DNA of 32,279 nt from Deltaproteobacteria bacterium (GTDB lineage: Bacteria; Desulfobacterota; Desulfomonilia; UBA1062). The translations under genes were made by a program, and so were the position numbers. Below, piece by piece: positions 26,315-32,279 of the stretch. The stretch spans positions 84,587 through 116,865 of the forward strand of contig JAHDQN010000040.1 in NCBI GenBank assembly GCA_018433775.1. The letters run 5' to 3'. The notes below the pieces were generated by a model that made no database searches, had not been told where the DNA came from, and saw nothing but the letters and a program-made list of their open reading frames with translations. The first letter of the stretch is position 1. Every line of letters starts with the position of its first letter.

Positions 26315-26722
26315 ATGACGAACGCACTGGGAACCCACATACTGGCTGAATATTACGACTGCGATGTCGAAGTACTGAACAACGCGAGAAAGATCGAGAA
26401 ACACTTGAACGATGCCGCGCTGGAAGCGGGAGCGACCATCGTGTCGTCGGCGTTCCATACCTTCAATCCCCACGGGGTGAGCGGTTTCGTGGTCATCGCC
26501 GAGTCGCATCTCTCCATCCACACCTGGCCGGAGTACGGCTATGCCGCAGTGGACATCTTCACTTGCGGAGACACGGTGGACCCGTGGAAGGCCTTCGATC
26601 TCTTGAAGGAGACGCTGGAAAGCGCCCACTACTCCACCATCGAGATGAAGAGGGGACAGCTCAAGGTCGTGGGCCAGGAGCTCAAGTACAAGCCGGATGC
26701 AGTCGCGGCTGCAGTGAGGTGA
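26315..26722 (+). CDS. speD: S-adenosylmethionine decarboxylase proenzyme (pyruvoyl)
   Basis: This 135-aa proenzyme makes decarboxylated SAM, the aminopropyl donor for spermidine. It is the small class 1B type found in Thermotoga, Bacillus and delta-proteobacteria. Self-cleavage is expected between E63 and S64 in [12 protein letters not shown], with S64 turning into the pyruvoyl group; H69 and C84 match the processing and proton-donor residues. I chose the ATG at 26315, 7 nt after AAAGGGGG; an ATG two codons earlier is too close. It lies 17 bp after the regulator and just before the arginine decarboxylase. Confidence 0.95.
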   Translation: MTNALGTHILAEYYDCDVEVLNNARKIEKHLNDAALEAGATIVSSAFHTFNPHGVSGFVVIAESHLSIHTWPEYGYAAVDIFTCGDTVDPWKAFDLLKETLESAHYSTIEMKRGQLKVVGQELKYKPDAVAAAVR

Positions 26723-26731
26723 CAGAAGAAC

Positions 26732-27199
26732 ATGATCATTCAGACACCGTCCATATATTTCATCACCTCCGGGTCATCCGAGGGTTTCAGCAGGCTCAAT
26801 TCCTTTGACGGCGCGCTCCTGGCTTCCGGAGTCGGGAACGTGAACCTGCTCAGGATGAGCAGTATCTGCCCTCCCCGCGCACGCCAGGTATCGTCCGTGA
26901 ACCTGCCTCAGGGCTCGCTCGTGCCGGTGGCGTATGCGGAGATCATCTCGGAGAAGCCGGGCGATGTCATATCCGCGGGCGTGGCGCTGGCCCTGCCCGA
27001 GGATGAGGACCACGCGGGACTGATCATGGAGTATTCGGGAATCGGCACGAGGGATCGGATCGAGCAGCGGGTGAGGCGCATGGCCGAAGAGGGCATGAAG
27101 ATGCGCGGGAAGGCCATCCGCGAGATCAAGAGCGCTGCCGTGGAGCATCGGGTAGTGAAGTGCGGCTGCGCGTTTGCAGCCGTGGTCTTATGGGAGTGA
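26732..27199 (+). CDS. pdaD: Pyruvoyl-dependent arginine decarboxylase
   Basis: This 155-aa proenzyme decarboxylates arginine to agmatine. It belongs to the PvlArgDC family known from archaea, Chlamydia and some delta-proteobacteria. Self-cleavage is expected between S43 and S44 in GNVNLLRMSSICPP. SLVPVAYAEIISEKPGDVISAGVALALP and the C-terminal CGCAFAAVVLW also match. No PLP-type SpeA or SpeC is present here. It starts 9 bp after speD and is followed 3 bp later by speE. Its ribosome binding site is weak, so coupling to speD is likely. Confidence 0.94.
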   Translation: MIIQTPSIYFITSGSSEGFSRLNSFDGALLASGVGNVNLLRMSSICPPRARQVSSVNLPQGSLVPVAYAEIISEKPGDVISAGVALALPEDEDHAGLIMEYSGIGTRDRIEQRVRRMAEEGMKMRGKAIREIKSAAVEHRVVKCGCAFAAVVLWE

Positions 27200-27202
27200 G
27201 GC

Positions 27203-28060
27203 ATGAGAACGGCGGATTCATGGTTCATCGAGGTCTTTGACGGCAAGACCGGCAAGGTCGGCGGCTTGAGCTTTCACATGGACGAGGTCCTCTACGAGAA
27301 GCAGAGCCCGTATCAAAACATCAAGGTGGTGAGAAACGCGTTCTTCGGCAATGTCATGCTGCTGGACGACCTGGTCATGCTCACGGACAAGGACGAGTTC
27401 TTCTATCACGACATGCTTGTCCATGTGCCCATGGCCTGTGCCGACAATCCGGAGAATGTGCTCGTCGTCGGGGGCGGCGACGGCGGTTCGGTCAGGGAAA
27501 TTCTCAAGCACCCCGGCGTGCGCAGGGTGGTGCTCTGCGAGATCGACGGCATGGTGATCGAGGCGGCCCGGGAGTTTTTTCCTGCCCTGTCCTCCTGCCT
27601 GGGCGACGCCAGGGTCGAGGTGGTGGTGGCGGACGGCATCGAATATGTACGTGCCCACAAGAACGAGTTCGACTGCATCTGCATCGACTCGACCGACCCT
27701 ATCGGCCCTGCAGTGGGGCTCTTCTCGACCGAGTTCTACGGCAGCATCCGCGACGCGCTGACCGACCGGGGCGCCATGAGCGCGCAGACCGAGTCCCCGG
27801 CATGGAGCATGGGCCAGGTCTCATCCATCGTGAAAAACATGCGGCAGGCCTTCGGAAACGCCTATCCCTACCTGGCCCCGGTTCCCTGCTATCCTTCGGG
27901 CCTGTGGTCGTGCACGCTCTGCCTCAAGCAGGACCGCAACCCTGTGGAAGACTTCGACCAGGGCCGCGCAGAGCTCGTCTCTGAAACGTGCCGCTACTAC
28001 AACGCCGACATCCACCGGGCGTGCTTCGCCCTGCCCAACTTCGTCAAGCAGGCGCTATGA
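27203..28060 (+). CDS. speE: Spermidine synthase
   Basis: This 285-aa aminopropyltransferase transfers the aminopropyl group from decarboxylated SAM to putrescine, giving spermidine and methylthioadenosine. The SAM-binding motif GGGDGGSVREIL (90 onward), the catalytic DSTDPIGPA (162 onward) and the putrescine-site region SPYQNI are present. The length fits the family. GGGAG precedes the ATG, and the stop overlaps the speB start (ATGA). Specificity for putrescine is assumed from neighbours; agmatine as acceptor, as in some thermophiles, would be the alternative. Confidence 0.95.
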   Translation: MRTADSWFIEVFDGKTGKVGGLSFHMDEVLYEKQSPYQNIKVVRNAFFGNVMLLDDLVMLTDKDEFFYHDMLVHVPMACADNPENVLVVGGGDGGSVREILKHPGVRRVVLCEIDGMVIEAAREFFPALSSCLGDARVEVVVADGIEYVRAHKNEFDCICIDSTDPIGPAVGLFSTEFYGSIRDALTDRGAMSAQTESPAWSMGQVSSIVKNMRQAFGNAYPYLAPVPCYPSGLWSCTLCLKQDRNPVEDFDQGRAELVSETCRYYNADIHRACFALPNFVKQAL

Positions 28061-28875
28061 GCCGGTTTCTCGCAGCCCGCGACCAGGGCCGCATCTGCCT
28101 GGTGGGGGCGCCCTTCGACTCCACCACCAGCTACCGCCCCGGGGCGCGCTTCGGCCCGGACGAGATCCGGAAGGCATCCCAAGGTCTGGAAACCTTTTCT
28201 CCCGAGCAGGAGGACGACCTCGAAGACTGTGATTTCACGGACATGGGCGACCTGGAGCTGCCCTTCGGCGACCCCTCCCCTGCCCTCGCCATGATCGAGG
28301 CCGCCGCGGATGAGCTCATGAGCGGGGGAAAGCTCCCCTTCCTCCTGGGCGGGGAGCACCTGGTCTCTCTCGGCGCGATCAGGGCCGTGGCCGGACGCTA
28401 CCCGGATATGAAGATCGTCCACCTCGACGCCCACGCCGACCTGCGGGGCGACTACCTGGGCCAGAGTCTCTCGCACGCCTCGGTGATCCGCAGGGCCGTC
28501 GACCTGCTCGGCCCTGACCGTGTCCGCCAGTTCGGCATCCGCTCGTGCACCAGGGAGGAATATCCCCTCATGAAAAGCCTCGCCGCAGGCGTTCCGGAGA
28601 TCATCGCCTGGGCGGGAATGACTCCCTGCTACCTCACCTGCGACCTGGACATCCTCGACCCTGCCGTATTCCCGGGCACCGGGACCCCGGAGCCGGGCGG
28701 AATCTCGTTTCAGGCCCTCACCGAAACCCTGGTCCGCCTCATCGGCGGCCTGAAGGTCGCGGGCATGGACGTGGTCGAGCTCGCCCCGAACATGGACACC
28801 ACCGGGGTCTCCTCCATCACGGCCGCCAAGATCGTCCGGGAGTGCATCATCGCGCTGTGCAGGCACGGATCGTAA
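28057..28875 (+). CDS. speB: Agmatinase (ureohydrolase family)
   Basis: This 272-aa binuclear manganese enzyme hydrolyses agmatine to putrescine and urea. Metal ligands are H101 (GGEHLVS), D124, H126 and D128 (HLDAHADLR) and D196, D198 (CDLDILDPA); GTGTPEPGG follows. The family includes arginase, but the pairing with arginine decarboxylase and spermidine synthase supports agmatinase. The ATG at 28057 overlaps the speE stop. It completes arginine -> agmatine -> putrescine -> spermidine in one operon. Confidence 0.94.
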   Translation: MSRFLAARDQGRICLVGAPFDSTTSYRPGARFGPDEIRKASQGLETFSPEQEDDLEDCDFTDMGDLELPFGDPSPALAMIEAAADELMSGGKLPFLLGGEHLVSLGAIRAVAGRYPDMKIVHLDAHADLRGDYLGQSLSHASVIRRAVDLLGPDRVRQFGIRSCTREEYPLMKSLAAGVPEIIAWAGMTPCYLTCDLDILDPAVFPGTGTPEPGGISFQALTETLVRLIGGLKVAGMDVVELAPNMDTTGVSSITAAKIVRECIIALCRHGS

Positions 28876-28900
28876 CACGCGGTTCCCTCCACGCTCAATC

Positions 28901-29005
28901 AATGGTGCGGACCTTTGAAGGACAGGCCCTTCGGCCTCATGGAAGCCTGAAAGCTTAAGGGGAATGTGACCTTACCAGTCCTTTGCAGCGAACGCGAAGG
29001 AGGAT
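28901..29005 (+). repeat. Dispersed repeat, copy 3
   Basis: This copy lies between speB and the Trm112-like gene. It shares long blocks with copy 2 (TCAATgGTgcGGACC, GCCCTTCG, GAAGCCTGAAAGCT, GGAATgTGACC) and the end GAACGCGAAGGAGGAT with copy 1. AAGGAC near its start can pair with GTCCTT near its end. It ends about 98 bp before the next ATG. Confidence 0.65.
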
Positions 29006-29102
29006 CACTCCTGCCTGCACATCCCGCTCACAGGCTTTGCCCTTTTCACATATTGACATCCACGCCCCGGTAATGACATACGAAAAGCAGGAGGATTTTC
29101 CC

Positions 29103-29276
29103 ATGCCCATCGACAAGCAACTGCTCGACATTCTCGCCTGCCCCAAGTGCAAGGGCAAGCTCGTGCTGGAGGAAGACCAGAGCGGCCTCGTCTGCCATGC
29201 CTGCCGGCTGAAATACCGCATCGAGGACGAGATCCCGGTCATGCTCATCGACGAAGCCGTCCCGTGGGAAGAATGA
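29103..29276 (+). CDS. Trm112-like zinc-ribbon protein (UPF0434/YcaR family)
   Basis: This 57-aa protein is a Trm112/UPF0434 member with two zinc knuckles, CPKC (C13, C16) and CHAC (C31, C34), after LLDILACPKCKGKL, and the typical ending YRIEDEIPVMLIDEA. In eukaryotes and archaea Trm112 activates methyltransferases; the bacterial role is not established. AGGAGG lies 8 nt before the ATG at 29103, which fixes the start. The stop overlaps the next start (ATGA), so it is coupled to the phosphorylase gene. Confidence 0.92.
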   Translation: MPIDKQLLDILACPKCKGKLVLEEDQSGLVCHACRLKYRIEDEIPVMLIDEAVPWEE

Positions 29277-30079
29277 GCCGCCCGCAGGAACAGCTCACCG
29301 CCGACCATCTCCTCTCCATTGCCCGGCCCGATACCGCCGTGATCCTGGGCACCGGCCTGGGCGTCATGGAGGAGGCCGTGAGCGTGGAGAGGGCGATCCA
29401 TTATGCGGATATTCCGGGCTTCCCGGTCTCCTCGGTGAAGAGCCACGCGGGCAGGCTCCTGTTCGGCACCCTGGGGGACAAAAGCGTGGCGGTCATGAGC
29501 GGGAGATTTCACCTCTACGAGGGGTACGCGCCCCGGGAGGTCACCTTTCCCATCCGCGTATTCGCCCACATGGGGATCAGGAGCATCTTCATCTCCAATG
29601 CGGCGGGAGGCCTGCGGCCGGACCTGACCCCGGGCAGCGCCATGCTCGTCACCGACCACATCAACTTTACCTCGCAGAGCCCGCTCACCGGCCCGAACAT
29701 CGACGGGCTGGGACCGCGGTTCCCGGACATGACCAGGCCCTACAGCCCCGCGCTCATCGCCAGGGCGAGGGTGTTCGCACGCGAAAACGGAATCGATCTC
29801 AAGGAAGGGGTTTACGTGCAGGTGCCCGGTCCGTCGATGGAGACCGCGGCCGAGACCAGGATGCTGCGCCTCATGGGCGCGGACGCCGTGGGCATGTCCA
29901 CGGTGATGGAGGTCATCCAGGCCGTTCACTGCGGCATGGAGGTACTCGCCATATCCGCTGTCACCAACAGCAACGATCCCGACAACTACCTGCCCGCACC
30001 GATCGAGCAGGTCATCGCCATGGCCGAGAAGGCAGGGCCCGTGATCGCACGGGTCTTTGCAGGCATAATAAAAGGCTGA
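29273..30079 (+). CDS. punA: Purine nucleoside phosphorylase (trimeric, PunA type)
   Basis: This 268-aa enzyme cleaves purine nucleosides with phosphate. Motifs are ILGTGLG, VMSGRFHLYEGY, SNAAGGLRPDL, the MSTVMEVIQAVH block after GPSMETAAETRMLRLMGADAVG, and the specificity segment ISAVTNSND. The Asn in this segment is what 6-oxopurine PNPs carry; MTA phosphorylases have Asp, so this is more likely PNP than MTAP. Still, its place after spermidine synthase raises the question of how methylthioadenosine is recycled. Its start overlaps the Trm112-like stop, and its own stop lies in a hairpin shared with lon. Confidence 0.9.
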   Translation: MSRPQEQLTADHLLSIARPDTAVILGTGLGVMEEAVSVERAIHYADIPGFPVSSVKSHAGRLLFGTLGDKSVAVMSGRFHLYEGYAPREVTFPIRVFAHMGIRSIFISNAAGGLRPDLTPGSAMLVTDHINFTSQSPLTGPNIDGLGPRFPDMTRPYSPALIARARVFARENGIDLKEGVYVQVPGPSMETAAETRMLRLMGADAVGMSTVMEVIQAVHCGMEVLAISAVTNSNDPDNYLPAPIEQVIAMAEKAGPVIARVFAGIIKG

Positions 30080-30107
30080 AGCCCTTTTTTCACCAAGGGC
30101 TTCAGCC
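30074..30107. terminator. Bidirectional terminator between punA and lon
   Basis: GGCTGAAGCCC (30074-30084) and GGGCTTCAGCC (30097-30107) are perfect 11-bp reverse complements. On the minus strand TTTTATTA follows, so it is a good terminator for lon. On the plus strand it overlaps the punA stop codon and lacks a long T-run. Confidence 0.7.
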
Positions 30108-30172
30108 TCGTGTAAACCGATATCCATCCACCGGGTAATTCCCGGCTACCCCTTTTTTAAGGAATGAGGCCC

Positions 30173-32279
30173 TCAGTGGGCCGTCTGCTCCGCGGGCTTG
30201 CCCTCTTTCCTCGAGTTTCGCCGCTTGGGCGGCTCCTGGGTGGTCTTCCGCTCCTGCTTCTTCTCGTCCACGAACACCAGTCCGAGCACCTCGTCCATGG
30301 AGTTCACCGGATGGAACTTGACCTTGCTCTTGATCACCGGCGGAATATCCTCCAGATCCTTGACGTTGTCCCTGGGGATGATGATCTCGAAGATCTTGTT
30401 CCGGTGAGCGGCCAGGGTCTTCTCCTTGAGGCCTCCGATGGGGAGCACCTTGCCCCGGAGCGTGATCTCGCCGGTCATGGCGATGTCCTTCCTGACCTTC
30501 CGGTTCGTCAGGGCCGAGATCACCGCTGTCGCCATGGTGATGCCGGCTGACGGGCCGTCCTTGGGGATGGCGCCGGCAGGAACGTGGATGTGCACGTCGG
30601 ACTCACGGGTGAACGCGGGTGATATACCCAGCATGTCGGCCCGTGACCGGGTGTAGGTGAGACCGGCCTGAGCGGATTCCTTCATCACGTCTCCGAGCTG
30701 GCCGGTGAGCACCAGCCCGCCGCCCTTGCCTTCCTTGCTGGGCAGGACCGAGGTCTCGATGTAGAGGATCTCGCCGCCGAAGGGGGTCCAGGCCAGGCCC
30801 GTGGCAACGCCCACCTCGTGCTCGGTGCGCTCCTGCTCGGGCAGGTACTTGGGCACCCCGAGGTAGTTGGGCACGGTCTTGGCCGTGATCCGGTAGACCT
30901 TCTTGCGCTTTCTTTCCTTTTCCGCCACGTCCCTGGCCACCTTGCGCACGATGGAGCCGATCTCGCGCTCCAGGTTCCTGACGCCCGCCTCCTTGGTGTA
31001 GTGGTTGATGACATCGAGGATCGCGTCGTCGGTGAACACGACGTCTTCCATCTTCATGCCGTTTTCGGTCACCTGCCGCTTCACCAGATAGCGCTTGGCG
31101 ATCTGGAGCTTTTCCTGGTCGGTGTACCCGGGCAGCTCGATGATCTCCATCCGGTCCTTCAATGGGCCCGGGATGGGGTCCATGAGGTTTGCCGTGGTGA
31201 TGAACATGACCTTGGACAGATCGAAGGGCACGTTGAGGTAATGATCCTGGAACGAGAAATTCTGCTCGGGGTCGAGCACTTCCAGCAGCGCCGAAGACGG
31301 GTCGCCGCGGAAGTCCTGCCCGATCTTGTCCACCTCGTCGATCATGAACACCGGGTTGTTGGAGCCGGCCTGCTTGATGCCCTGGACAATCCTTCCGGGC
31401 ATGGCGCCGATATAGGTGCGCCGGTGGCCCCTGATCTCGGCCTCGTCCCGCACGCCTCCGATCGAGAGCCGGTAGAATTCCCGTCCCAGGGCGCGCGCGA
31501 TGGACCTGCCCAGCGAGGTCTTGCCCACGCCCGGAGGACCCACGAAACACAGGATAGCGCCCTTCTTGTCCGGGTTGAGCTTTCTCACCGCCAGATACTC
31601 CAGGATCCGCTGCTTGACCTTGTCGAGGCCGTAGTGGTCCTCGTCGAGGATAACGGCCGCCTGCTTGATGTCGAGACTGTCATGGGTGGAATGGCCCCAC
31701 GGCAGATCGGTCATCCAGTCGAGGTAGGTCCGGATGATGTTGGCCTCCGCAGAGTCCTGGTGCATCATCTTGAGCCGGTCGAGTTGCTTGTTGGCCTCTT
31801 TCTTCACCTCGTCGGGCATGCCTACCTTTTCGATCTTGAGCTGGTACTCCTCCATCTCCTTGCTCTTCTCGTCGACCTCGCCCAGCTCCTGCTGGATGGC
31901 GCGGAGCTGCTCGCGGAGGAAGTACTCGCGCTGGGTCTTGCTCATCTCCTCCTTGGCCTGGGTCTGGATGCGGGCCTGAACCTCGGAGAGCTCCATCTCC
32001 TTGGAGAGCAGGCCGTTGACATGCTTGAGCCGCTCGATGGGGTCGATGATCTCCAGCACGTGCTGAGACTCCTCGACCTTGAGCCTCAGGTTCGACGCCA
32101 CCAGGTCGGCGAGCCTGCCGGGGTCGTCGATGGCCTCCAGGATGGAGAGCGCGTCGGGCGAGACAATGCCCCTGAGCTGGAGAATCCTCTCGGACTGCTC
32201 CTTGACCGAGCGCATCATGGCCTCGACCTCCACGGTCACTTCCTTGATCTCGGGCTCTTCGATCTTCTCGATGTCAACG
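30173..32279 (-). CDS. lon: ATP-dependent Lon protease (N-terminus outside window)
   Basis: These roughly 700 codons of Lon lack only the first 100 or so residues of the substrate-binding domain; the frame stays open to the window edge. A coiled coil ([21 protein letters not shown]) precedes the AAA+ module with Walker [10 protein letters not shown], Walker [10 protein letters not shown] and sensor regions. The protease domain has the Ser-Lys dyad: Ser in KDGPSAG and Lys in [11 protein letters not shown]. The basic, Pro- and Lys-rich C-terminal tail (about 25 residues) is longer than in E. coli Lon. Lon degrades misfolded and regulatory proteins in the cytoplasm. Confidence 0.97.
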   Translation of the reverse strand, partial: VDIEKIEEPEIKEVTVEVEAMMRSVKEQSERILQLRGIVSPDALSILEAIDDPGRLADLVASNLRLKVEESQHVLEIIDPIERLKHVNGLLSKEMELSEVQARIQTQAKEEMSKTQREYFLREQLRAIQQELGEVDEKSKEMEEYQLKIEKVGMPDEVKKEANKQLDRLKMMHQDSAEANIIRTYLDWMTDLPWGHSTHDSLDIKQAAVILDEDHYGLDKVKQRILEYLAVRKLNPDKKGAILCFVGPPGVGKTSLGRSIARALGREFYRLSIGGVRDEAEIRGHRRTYIGAMPGRIVQGIKQAGSNNPVFMIDEVDKIGQDFRGDPSSALLEVLDPEQNFSFQDHYLNVPFDLSKVMFITTANLMDPIPGPLKDRMEIIELPGYTDQEKLQIAKRYLVKRQVTENGMKMEDVVFTDDAILDVINHYTKEAGVRNLEREIGSIVRKVARDVAEKERKRKKVYRITAKTVPNYLGVPKYLPEQERTEHEVGVATGLAWTPFGGEILYIETSVLPSKEGKGGGLVLTGQLGDVMKESAQAGLTYTRSRADMLGISPAFTRESDVHIHVPAGAIPKDGPSAGITMATAVISALTNRKVRKDIAMTGEITLRGKVLPIGGLKEKTLAAHRNKIFEIIIPRDNVKDLEDIPPVIKSKVKFHPVNSMDEVLGLVFVDEKKQERKTTQEPPKRRNSRKEGKPAEQTAH

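Noticed and set aside
28955..30127. A 390-codon minus-strand frame opposite the Trm112-like gene and punA
   Set aside because: Mirrors two recognised genes and crosses the terminator hairpin; no protein features.

Overview
The window is GC-rich chromosomal DNA. The gene order rplU-rpmA-obgE-proB-proA-nadD-rsfS-rlmH, the pyruvoyl-type polyamine decarboxylases and several protein variants (an Obg without a C-terminal extension, a ZupT-like ZIP protein, a fused acetyltransferase/deacetylase) suggest an anaerobic delta-proteobacterium (Desulfobacterota). This assignment is inferred; there is no rRNA or tRNA here to settle it.

Layout. 1-6.1 kb is a mixed region: the end of exodeoxyribonuclease III, a ZIP metal transporter, a flavin reductase, a degenerate ferritin-like protein, two probable gene relics (an orphan STAS domain from a SulP transporter and a piece of a repeat-rich surface protein), a membrane protein, an RRM RNA-binding protein and an HNH nuclease. 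6.2-8.7 kb holds a lipoprotein divergent from a GNAT acetyltransferase fused to a histone-deacetylase/acetylpolyamine-amidohydrolase domain. 8.75-15.2 kb (minus strand) is the housekeeping operon rplU to rlmH, followed by an AlbA-like protein and a YciH/SUI1 protein. 15.3-16.5 kb is mostly non-coding and the least explained part. 16.6-21.1 kb (minus strand) is an NAD operon: a 73-aa protein, a cysteine-rich protein, then nadC-nadA-nadB. 21.4-30.1 kb (plus strand) is a polyamine island: potABCD, an XRE-cupin regulator, speD, pyruvoyl arginine decarboxylase, speE, speB, then a Trm112-like protein and purine nucleoside phosphorylase. The window ends in lon (minus strand, 5' end missing).

How the genes work together. 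The island encodes uptake (PotABCD) and the full route arginine -> agmatine -> putrescine -> spermidine, with decarboxylated SAM supplied by SpeD. The GNAT-deacetylase fusion 12 kb away could acetylate and deacetylate polyamines or proteins. NadD in the housekeeping operon completes the pathway begun by NadBAC.

Most interesting non-coding signals. (1) A minus-strand unit at 15.3-15.8 kb has a sigma-54-like -24/-12 element, a perfect-consensus IHF site, an upstream palindrome, about 330 nt of highly foldable sequence with two anti-Shine-Dalgarno-like motifs, and a strong intrinsic terminator: a candidate regulatory RNA. (2) The neighbouring zinc-ribbon gene has a -24/-12 element with the same one-base deviation and a palindrome at almost the same distance upstream. 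(3) A roughly 100-bp repeat occurs three times, all in the same orientation, at the edges of the polyamine gene blocks, with a possibly conserved long-range pairing.
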